DNA from: Phoronis ovalis
Lineage: Eukaryota; Phoronida; Phoronidae
Assembly: GCA_028565635.1 (NCBI GenBank)
Contig: JAOXYB010066722.1
Coordinates: forward strand, 1 to 24,423
DNA: 24,423 nucleotides
Direction of reading: 5' to 3'
Part shown: positions 1 through 7,715 of the stretch, piece after piece
Layout of the letters: each line of letters opens with the position of its first letter
Numbering within the stretch: position 1 is the stretch's first letter
Position numbers and translations under genes: made by a program
The notes under the pieces: generated by a model
Seen by the model: only the letters and a program-made list of their open reading frames with translations
The model's database searches: none
What the model was told of the DNA's origin: nothing

Positions 1-247
1 CCTTTTGACCAATAAAAGACCTCAAAAATCATTATGTTTACCTTTAGGTGACCATATGCCATCATTTTTGAAGGTTTCGAGACATTTTTGAAATTTGACC
101 TACTGACCTCGAATTGACCCCTGACCTAATTTTTGTATGTCCCCCTCCCTACTAAGTCCGCACCTTAAGTTTGACACCCATAGCTCAAAGCGTCTCCAAG
201 TTATAGACGTTTGAAAATTGGAAAAAGAAAAAAAGATACAATCTCAA

Positions 248-272
248 TAGGTTGCACTTGCTGTGCAACCTA
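248..272. repeat. Perfect 10-bp stem-loop ending a repeat-like block
   Basis: TAGGTTGCAC, a five-base loop TTGCT, then GTGCAACCTA. The hairpin sits at the right end of a block rich in TGACC words (about 1-245). Such terminal hairpins occur in Helitron-like and other non-autonomous elements, but no second copy or defined border is visible here. Confidence 0.5.
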
Positions 273-589
273 ACTATCACTATTCCTGCCACAATAAAAG
301 TCAGCATTATATTTACAAAAATATAATTAGTAGCTAATAAACTTGCCAAAAGACTGTATGAATGCCTAATCATATCAGGAGATTAATAAACTGCTAGTTT
401 ACTCTCGTCTTTACATTTGTCAATAAATTTATCATTTTCACTATATGTTTCTATTTTTGATACTTACATCAAATTGTAAATGAAGGAACAAAAAGTGAAA
501 TTGTCAACTGGTGACATATTAATTTCATGACATAACTAGATAGCCTTTCTGCTAAGACCAAGGGTTCTTGCTATTGATTTTTAAACAAC

Positions 590-870
590 CTCTAAATGAC
601 CTCTATCTTGAATTTTCCATAAATTATTAATTTTGTTGTTGAGAATTGACCGAAGTGGAGCGAAAACCTATTTCTGAAAGTTTGCAGTCACAATTTCGAG
701 ATTTTGATCTTTCAACCTGTAAATGACATTTTGTCCTAAAGGTCAACTCTCCCAAAGGTCAATTCTCAAATTACAAGCTTGTAGGATGAACAAGGCCATG
801 TCATAAACATTAGTGCACCGAGCCTGAGCTTGAGGTCAAAAGGTCATGTAAAGGTTAAATATTAGGTTAC
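590..870. repeat. GGTCA/TGACC-rich dispersed repeat fragment with inverted arms
   Basis: TGAGAATTGACC (640-651) is exactly inverted as GGTCAATTCTCA (757-768). The motif CAACCTGTAAATGAC (713-727) recurs at 1941-1955 with similar flanks (ATTTTGTCCTAAAGG against CTTTTGACTTTAAGG). This suggests two diverged copies of one dispersed repeat rather than a gene. Confidence 0.5.
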
Positions 871-1478
871 TTAAAATTATTCAGAAGAGTCCAAAAGGTT
901 TATATTATATAACAATTAAGTAATTTTGTTGATTCGTAAAATTGTCATGGACACACAAACACAAGATATAAGATGTGTACGTGTATCTATTGTTTACAAA
1001 AAATAAGGATTAATGTTTGAAATTTTAATGCTCGAAGTTGAAATGTAAATCGAGGATTCTGGATTTTACTCGTAGAATGGACATTCCTTAGTTTGATGAT
1101 TCAGTACTACTCAACTATAAAGGTAATGGGCATTTAAACTGAAATTTAAAGTCAATTAATCTAAAAATTGTACCTCTTAAAGCATCTATTACTTGTATAA
1201 ATGTGTCAGCAACATATTCCATTCATTGAAAATCTATCACAGGACTAACTGTGGATAAGACCCAATACATATCTAAGCACAAAGTACCATACAACTAGTT
1301 AAACTCTGTAACAATGGGAAATAGTCTATGGGACATAAAATTATTACACCAAAAAACAAATTTTACTCCTTAAGTAACATTATTTTGAATAATGTATGAA
1401 GCTTACATATAATACGCAGATGTCCAAGGAAGTTGGTTTTACATGACATCTATTAAGCATGGCCCTAAAAAGCAGTTA

Positions 1479-1592
1479 TTATGATACCAGGTGTTTTGAA
1501 TCAATTTTGACTTGGTTTGACCGAAGAAATAAATTTTATGATACCAGATGTTTAAAATCAATTGCAAGTTGTTGGCAGATTAGGTATCAAAA
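1479..1592. repeat. Imperfect tandem duplication, 57-bp period
   Basis: TTATGATACCAG occurs at 1479-1490 and 1536-1547. Both copies continue with a similar GTTT..AATCAATT..(A/C)TTG pattern. Two diverged copies only. Confidence 0.5.
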
Positions 1593-1755
1593 AAATTAAC
1601 AGACTATTCCAAATAGACCTGTATATTTTTCTTAAAATAAAATTATGTTAAATTATGTGTCATATAACAAAAACTGACAAATATATTTTAAGTATAACTG
1701 AACTGAACTATACATTTATAAAAAAATTTAAATTCATATGACTAAAAATAAAAGA

Positions 1756-1761
1756 TTTATT
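1756..1761 (-). terminator. Candidate poly(A) signal AATAAA of the LRR-pseudoprotease gene
   Basis: First canonical AATAAA on the minus strand after the stop codon; it would give a 3'UTR of a little over 400 nt. That UTR would include the repeat-like segment at about 1880-1975. In AT-rich DNA such hexamers are common, so support is weak. Confidence 0.3.
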
Positions 1762-1864
1762 CCAACTCAAAAATTGCTACAAGATTTCGTAGACTCGACA
1801 ACACAAGTGTCTATAGGCACTAAAAATCATGCCAAAAAATATAAATTTCACTTTTTAGTACCCG

Positions 1865-1980
1865 AATATCATCAAAGGTCATCATAATGACCTCTGTAGC
1901 CCTAGACCATGAAGAGAAGATTTGTGAAATTGCTAAAATTCAACCTGTAAATGACCTTTTGACTTTAAGGACAACAATGG
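1865..1980. repeat. Second diverged copy of the CAACCTGTAAATGAC repeat
   Basis: Shares CAACCTGTAAATGAC and a similar following 15 bases with 713-742. A 72-codon plus-strand ORF (1887-2105) runs through it but has no recognisable domain and is probably chance. Confidence 0.4.
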
Positions 1981-2173
1981 ACCCCCTAAGGGAAGTTGTA
2001 CATGCAGAAGCATGCTCCTACATGTCGCCACCTTTACAGCCGTTTGCTGAAAATTGGATTAAGGAAATGTATCTCACTACATTGCCTGATAGTTTTATCT
2101 TTTAAACTGAATAGTGTGTATGTATATCCTAGAATTTACATGTAGTTTTACAGCAATACAATTAATTGTATGA

Positions 2174-2900
2174 CTATGATCTAGATCGTTTGTTTCCAGA
2201 CATAACAACATTTATCCAAGAAACTCTTTCCCCAAGAGGAATAAATTGGTGCAGACTTGAAGTGCCCAGTTGCTCACCAACAGCTGTGTTCTTAATACCC
2301 GCTAATACCCAGCCTGCTTCTCCCAAATCAAAGTATAATGGAGATCCATCAGCATTGTAGTTTTCTGTAAGTTTATGTATTCTCGCACATAATAAATCAC
2401 CACAGAATTTGTTTTTTGTTAATTTTGTAGACTTCGAATGTACTTTAATTTGCGTTTCTGTTTGTGAACGAGCACTTACACGACCACGCCTTCGACGATG
2501 GATTACATTTTTCAGCAACGTTTCGTCTAAAATACATGGAAATCGTGTTACAAGGGGCCTAACACCAGGCTCTAAAGCCTTCAGTTTTACCATTGCCAAA
2601 TCATATTTGTTATCAGGGCTAGTATAATTTGGATGTAAGACAATCAGTTCAGGTTTACGTAATTTCCACGGTAATTGGTGCGAAAGTTTAGGATAAACCT
2701 CTCCAAGGATGATAGATGCACTGTGGTTGTCTACTGCTAGGTCATCATCTTCTGTGCTAGATGAACCAAAATGGTGCTGCCAGCAGGTGGCTGTAGTTAA
2801 AACCCAATTTTGATCGACAAATACTCCATTACACATGGCTTCCCCATTTTGATTCTTGACCATGGTAACGTGCCAATGAGCCAAGGTTTTTCTCGGAAGA
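2174..2900 (-). CDS. Exon 4: trypsin-fold domain without catalytic residues, stop
   Basis: 727 nt including TGA, after acceptor TTTATTTTAG (2901-2902), entered in phase 2. The domain starts LPRKTLAHWHVTM, matching the first strand of trypsin domains but lacking the activation-site IVGG. CNGVFVDQNWVLTTATC (783-799) matches the Cys42-Cys58 region with Thr for His57. YDLAMVKL (859-866) keeps the Asp102 motif. NADGSPLY (942-949) aligns with GDSGGPL, so Asp replaces Ser195 and Ala replaces Asp194. GWVLAGI and ERVSWI match the closing strand and C-terminal helix. Two insertions are odd: an acidic loop at 809-817 and a basic HRRRRGR at 894-900. Extending the frame upstream past 2900 gives hydrophobic, intron-like residues, so the splice start is preferred. 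Confidence 0.88.
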
Positions 2901-5900
2901 CTAAAATAAAATAAAGTTTGCAGGAAAAAACAAAGAATATCAATAAATGACACAATAACAATTATTTTGGTATTATTTAATGTTGGAATATGTTTTTGAA
3001 ATGAACAAAACAAAATAATCAATATCATGAAACAATTTACGTGCATTTTACTACTGCATCGCACTACAGCAAGGTATTGAAAAAGCTGGCATTTAATGGG
3101 TGGCCATCTGAAGTTTAAAGCAGTATTAAATGCTAATATAAATAAAATGCATAGGGAAGTTAAACCAATTAACACATATTATTTAGTTAAGCACAGAAGT
3201 GCCAGAAAGCTTTTACAAAATGTGAAAACAAACCCAGAGAAATCACAAACTTTTTGATACCATAACAATGGTTTCACAAGACTTGGACTTTCCGCAACTA
3301 CATTATTTAAACTATTTGAATTTTTCCAAAATTCCAGGTCATTGAACAATAACTTACAAGCGCACAAACTGGAATTTTAATTATTCCGAGATAAATTTTT
3401 ATTTTCTTTTAAAGTTAACTTGAAAATCACAAAAAGCGCCAAACTTTTCAATACCTTACTCTACAAGGCATAATTATTTGGACTACTTTGCTTATTACAT
3501 ATTTAAGAGAATTGTATTCCCATGTAAAACATAATGATACAATGTCACTTACGTTGGACGAAATGCTGTGAGGTTAGCCACCTGATATGGAGCTATATTA
3601 CAAACATGTCGCATATATGGTTTTTCCATCATGAGATGAAGTTTCTGGTAAAAGTCCTCACTCAAACATTGCATCTGGTCTGGGGGCAGTTTTGTGACCT
3701 ATACGGTAATGACATAAAATTAGTTCCAACTGAATCCTACCTTAAAAATTATAATGCTTGCAATAATTTGTGATAGGTAATTTATAACATAGTAAATAAA
3801 AAATGTTTCATGCTTAACCTAAACGTGTCCTGGGAACTGAAATATTACATAGTAAGAACAGTTCTTTGGCTTGTTGTGCGGTCAGCACCAAACTGCTTGT
3901 TTTTGTGAGAAATTGGATTATTCTTGGTATTTGTAACTCGAATAATTTTAATGACCAATACAATCATATATTTCATGCCAGATTGATCATATTTGTACAA
4001 CTTTCATTAAATAATTTCCATATCACTTATTAATGAGAGTGATACAAAAATGGTCAAGCTGCCATGATCTACATATTAAATCAAGACATATTGCCTGTAA
4101 GACTATGATATGACCTATTTATGAAGGCTCGACCATTGGTAAAATTATTTTTGCTAGGAATTGTCTTCATGCAGTGACTGTAACAGAAGTTACATACTTT
4201 CTTGCCTATAAGTTTCTCTGGTTGTTTACAAGTTATTTCATTCTGTTGTGGTACTTCTATATATCGCTGCTTTGCTAGTTTTGGTAACCATGACAATTGG
4301 CAATCACATAACCATGGATTGCCATGCAGGTGTAAAACTCCACCAAACGCCACAGCATTTGTTATATTCTTGCTCAAGATAAACAGTTTGTTATCAGCAA
4401 ATGACACATACTTCAGTAATCCTTGGTAAACATTTGGCAAAATCACGCGTGAAATTTCATTTTTTCCAAAATCAAGATGGCGTAATTTTACCATGGATTC
4501 AAAACTCCTCAGATCAACAGTTTGAAGCTGATTTCCTTTCAAATTGATTCTCCTTACATTTGGAGTGTCCAGGAAAGATTCAAAAGACATCTCATAAATC
4601 TGGTTAAATTCCAAATTGAGCTCTTCCACAACTTCTAATCCCAAGAAAGCATTGAATGATAAATCACTCAATTTGTTATAAGCCATATTGAGTAACTTCA
4701 AACGGTTTAACTTTCGGAAAGTTCCAATTTCAATGGAAGGCATTTCATTGTTATTCAGAACAAGAGCATTCAAGTTTGATGTGTAGGAAAACGATTTCTC
4801 ATTAATATATCTTATCTTATTGTGACAAAGGTTCAAAAACTTCAACCAAGGAAGAGCATAAAAAGCCCTGGACTTAATAGTACGCAGGCTATTATACTGT
4901 AGATAAATCCAAGTGACTTTAGACAAATTGTTCACCAAGCTCACTCCAAAGGCTTCATCATCGACATTTTTGATTTGGTTGTTATTAAGTTTTATTTCTC
5001 TTAAATCCAAAAATCCAGCAAATGTCTTTGTTGGCACACGGTTAATTAAATTATGCGAAAAATCTATTCCTTGCAATTGATGCATAATTTTAATGGCATC
5101 ATTATTTAAATGAGATATTTTATTATGAGCCAACATTAAGAACTGCAAATTTTGTAAACCCATCCACATTCCGTAGCGAATTCTTTCAAGTTTATTTTCT
5201 GATAAGCTCAAAGTATGTAGACTGGATGTGTTCTGGAAACTTCCATCTTCTATTTCCTGGATCTTGTTTCCACTCAAATCCAAATTATAAAGATTTATTT
5301 GACTGTTGAAAATGCCTGCTGAAACCGACAAAAGTTCATTATTCGACAAGTCCAGATATTTGAGGTATATGAGGGGTCGGAAAATATCTGCTGGCAATTT
5401 TTTTAGTTTATTCCCTTTAATGGATAATTTAGTTAAACCGGAGAGATAATATAATAACCTTGGCTTTATATCTGTTATTAGATTGTTTTCCAGTTTTAAC
5501 TCATTCAAATCATGTAAACGATCAAATATTCCATCAGGAAGAAATGTCAGCTTGTTATCAGACAAGTCAAGAACTTCCAGATACTTCAGTGTGCTGAAAA
5601 CTTTTTCTGACAATTTAATTAATCGATTTTTCTTCAACTTTAGCTGCTTCAATTTTGGTGTGTCGATGAAAATTGGCTTTGAAACACGTCGTAAATGATT
5701 ATCAGAGAGATCCATGTCCTCCAAGTTATCCAGTCCGTGAAATGATTTATAAGATATTTTTTTCAGACGATTATTTTTCAATGACAATGTTTTCAAATTG
5801 TGAAGCATTTCAAAATCTAGTGGGTGCACTGTTTTGATTCTGTTTCCTTCCATAGATAGTTGTGTCATATCTCTTGCCAAGGTAAACTTTGACCTGTCAA

Positions 5901-6720
5901 TAGTTGTTAGCTGCCGGGCTGGTAATGGCTCCAGAGATCGATAACGATGAGAGAAGCCCCCTGCAGAGTCTTGCTGGTACTCAAAAATGTCAGTTGGTGG
6001 AGTAGATGGGCGCTTGGCTGATTCTGGGTCTCCATAGATACAAAGCTTCTTAATATCTAAAGATATAAGCATTTCACATGTCAGATTTGTCAAAAGAATG
6101 TTTTACAGAGATTTTAACAACCAACTTGTCGAGTTTCAAAAAAAACTACAGACATTTTTATCATGAACAGACATAATAAACAAATATGGTCTGCGTCAAT
6201 GTCTACAAGTTACAATATCAATGGATCTAATCTTACATTTCATATTATTTTTAACTTTAAATTAAAATTCTCTCAAGACTCAACTACAAACATTACATGT
6301 TCTCTTGTAGTTATTTGTTACCTTCATTTCAAAAGAGTTGGTATGTTGGCATTAAGTGACATCTGGTGGAGCTCAGTGGCATAAAAATAAATAGCACCAT
6401 CTGCAGAACCCCACATAAGAATTTCAATAATCTAATTTTGGCTTACCAGAAGGTATATAACTTGGCATGCTCAACAATCCAAGGCAAGTCATCTGCCTCC
6501 CCGACTTAGCTTTCGATTGAGTCATTTGCCGACTAAAATATCTTCGTGCTGGTCCAAACATCAACCGATGAAGCCGCCTTTCTGACATCATCATTCGCCA
6601 GTTGTGCGGGGCGTGTTTGGTAACCATATCCGTGCAACTGCATTCCGGTGGACATTGGAAATAATCTGCTGCCAAAATGCTCACTGGCAACAGTGCAAAC
6701 ACCACTGAAAATATCTTCAT
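2174..6720 (-). CDS. Secreted leucine-rich-repeat / trypsin-fold pseudoprotease fusion (4 coding exons, 1001 aa)
   Basis: Spliced CDS: 6720-6447, 6056-4198, 3698-3553, 2900-2174. All three introns are GT-AG and the phases match (1/1, 0/0, 2/2); coding length is 3006 nt including TGA. Domains in order: signal peptide (about 1-17), LRRNT (23-101) with a large insert, about 21 repeats of 24 residues (about 155-662), LRRCT (671-722; Cys 675, 677, 701, 722), linker, trypsin-fold domain (about 761-1001). In that domain Thr798 sits at the His57 position, Asp860 at Asp102, and Asp944 at Ser195, so it should not be proteolytic. No membrane segment is seen after the signal peptide, so secretion is predicted. 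LRRs usually bind proteins and protease homologues usually act as cofactors or decoys; an immune or matrix role is only inference. I do not recognise a named family. The structure is well supported; the function is unknown. Confidence 0.88.
2901..3552 (-). other. Intron 3 (phase 2)
   Basis: 652 bp, GTAAGT to a T-rich TTTATTTTAG acceptor. It separates the LRRCT/linker exon from the pseudoprotease exon. Its minus-strand frames show only AT-rich hydrophobic runs and no recognisable domain. Confidence 0.8.
3553..3698 (-). CDS. Exon 3: end of LRRCT and linker to pseudoprotease
   Basis: This 146-nt exon has acceptor CGTATAG at 3699-3700 and donor GTAAGT at 3552. It encodes 48 residues plus two bases. 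It opens VTKLPPDQMQC, which supplies the expected tail and fourth cysteine (Cys722) of the LRRCT begun in exon 2. It ends ...VANLTAFRP plus AC, and the first T of exon 4 completes a Thr codon. The two other minus-strand frames are not open across it. Domain logic and phase agreement together make the exon convincing even though it is short and lacks its own ATG. Confidence 0.85.
3699..4197 (-). other. Intron 2 (phase 0), readable if retained
   Basis: 499 bp, GTATGT to TATAG. It interrupts the LRRCT. If retained, the exon 2 frame continues for 38 codons to TGA at 4083-4081, giving a Cys-containing tail and an LRR-only product. Low-complexity AT-rich sequence otherwise. Confidence 0.75.
4198..6056 (-). 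CDS. Exon 2: rest of LRRNT, about 21 LRRs, most of LRRCT
   Basis: 1859 nt, entered in phase 1 after acceptor TATCTTTAG (6057-6058) and left in phase 0 at donor GTATGT (4197-4192). It starts DIKKLCIYGD, the usual end of an LRRNT and first strand. A roughly 50-residue non-repeat insert (103-154, Pro/Ser/Arg-rich, containing EYQQD at 117-121) follows. Then about 21 repeats of the LxxLxLxxNxL type run with almost constant 24-residue spacing; repeat 13 is about four residues longer and the last is irregular. The LRRCT begins at NPWLCDC (671). The repeat region is uninterrupted over about 1.5 kb with no stop, which argues for a functional gene. Confidence 0.93.
6057..6446 (-). other. Intron 1 (phase 1)
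   Basis: 390 bp, GTAAGC to TTTAG. It splits the LRRNT cap, with YIPS on one side and DIKKL on the other. Nothing else recognisable lies in it. Confidence 0.8.
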
Positions 6721-6727
6721 TGCTAAC
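6447..6727 (-). CDS. Exon 1: signal peptide and start of LRRNT cap
   Basis: Coding from ATG at 6720-6718, 91 codons plus one base. The first residues (MKIFSVVFALLPVSILAA) form a clear signal peptide. CPPECSC follows at residues 23-29, the start of an LRR N-terminal cap. The next 49 residues are rich in Met, Arg and His and separate this from Cys79 (MTC), far more than a normal LRRNT spacing. The exon ends ...YIPS plus G, with donor GTAAGC at 6446. Seven bases upstream of the ATG is a good acceptor (pyrimidine-rich tract, then TTTCAG at 6728), so the exon probably begins at 6727 and an unseen 5'UTR exon lies upstream. The reading frame continues upstream without another ATG. Confidence 0.87.
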
Positions 6728-7412
6728 CTGAAACGCAAAAAATACAACAGTGAAAAATACAGAAAGTTATAACTAATGCTATAAACAAAAGAATATTCTG
6801 TTACAGCAGTAGTTTAACATACAAAATTGAAACCTAAATGCGTTTTCGAAAAAGAAAATAAACATCTATGATCGTCAATAAGAAATAAAATCAAAGCGGA
6901 AAAATACGTTCGCTAAAGCAAAATCAGTTGCGCACATTTGTTTCGCACCTTTGTTCCTGCACCTGCAGTATGTTCTAGTTTTAAAAAGCTGAAGACAAGA
7001 GTACAGTTTACTTCAGAGTGTAGCCTGATACCCTGCGGTCTATGTGGAACTTTGGCTTTCCTTTTATGAAACCGATTTCATGGGTCTGGGCTCAAACTTT
7101 GCTATTTACGTAGGCATGACATTTGTGTAAGCATGTTTCCGTGTGAAAGAAATGCATATTAACTATTTGTCGTATTCGTTACACAGTTATTAAAACCAAT
7201 TTCTATGCATGAATAAAAACAGATTGGAGAGTTAAGTTTTCCCCAAGTTTCCAAATGAAACGATTTTTTTTTGCGCTTTTCGTAGTACGAGCTTTTTTGC
7301 GAACGAACGTACAAAAACAAAACAAAATGGTTGTTCTAGTTGGACACTAGATTGACCTCAGTTCCTTTTGGGTATTTTTAAACCTTATTCATTTATAACT
7401 TGTCAAAATTTT

Positions 7413-7466
7413 TACTCAGTATCAAATATTTATCCAGTATCAAATGTTCACCCAGTATCAAATGTA
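7413..7466. repeat. 18-bp minisatellite, three copies
   Basis: The core CAGTATCAAAT begins at 7417, 7435 and 7453, exactly 18 bp apart, with the intervening bases varying (ATTTATC, GTTCACC, GTACACC). Short and diverged. Confidence 0.75.
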
Positions 7467-7654
7467 CACCCAAAGGGACTGTTCTGCATATATACCAAAA
7501 TAGCATATATTAAATGAAGCAAGTATTGACACTTTTTAGGGACTTGCATGATTTTTTCTGCTCATATGTGTAATATTATACAACCAAATATTACGATATT
7601 TTACAATAAATGATATTATAATAATAATATGCAGAAAACAGTCTGGACTACAGA

Positions 7655-7715
7655 CTAGTTGGACACGTTCGCTAAAGCAAAAATCACTGTTGCGCAGTCT
7701 TGCTGGTACTCATAA
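7655..7715. repeat. Patchwork of short repeats shared with exon 2 and the upstream flank
   Basis: Three matches lie side by side. CTAGTTGGACAC (7655-7666) also occurs at 7336-7347. ACGTTCGCTAAAGCAAAA (from 7665) with a following GTTGCGCA matches 6906-6934 with small gaps. AGTCTTGCTGGTACTCA (7696-7712) is identical to 5967-5983 within exon 2. On the minus strand the last match reads EYQQD in an open frame, as in exon 2. Confidence 0.5.

Larger units (their letters stand above)
1..2165. other. Non-coding flank with TGACC/AGGTCA-rich repeat debris
   Basis: No credible gene. Short ORFs here lack domains. The stretch contains many TGACC/GGTCA words in both orientations (about 50-130, 590-850, 1865-1975), a hairpin at 248-272 and an imperfect duplication near 1.5 kb. 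The remainder is plain AT-rich sequence. The right part, 1755-2173, is likely the 3'UTR of the minus-strand gene. Confidence 0.6.

Noticed and set aside
2166-2627. Plus-strand ORFs at 2166-2360 and 2409-2627
   Set aside because: They lie antisense to the pseudoprotease exon, whose residue pattern matches a trypsin fold; the plus-strand products match nothing.
2901-3175. Upstream extension of the pseudoprotease ORF as coding sequence
   Set aside because: The residues are AT-codon hydrophobic noise, and a T-rich TTTATTTTAG acceptor with a phase match to exon 3 explains the real start at 2900.
4202-4429. Plus-strand ORF of 75 codons opposite the LRR exon
   Set aside because: It is antisense to the well-supported LRR/LRRCT coding sequence and has no domain of its own.
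6057-6093. ATG-like start of the long LRR ORF near 6093 as the gene start
   Set aside because: It lies within intron 1; using it would lose the signal peptide and the LRRNT cap. The phase-1 junction 6447/6056 restores a normal cap.
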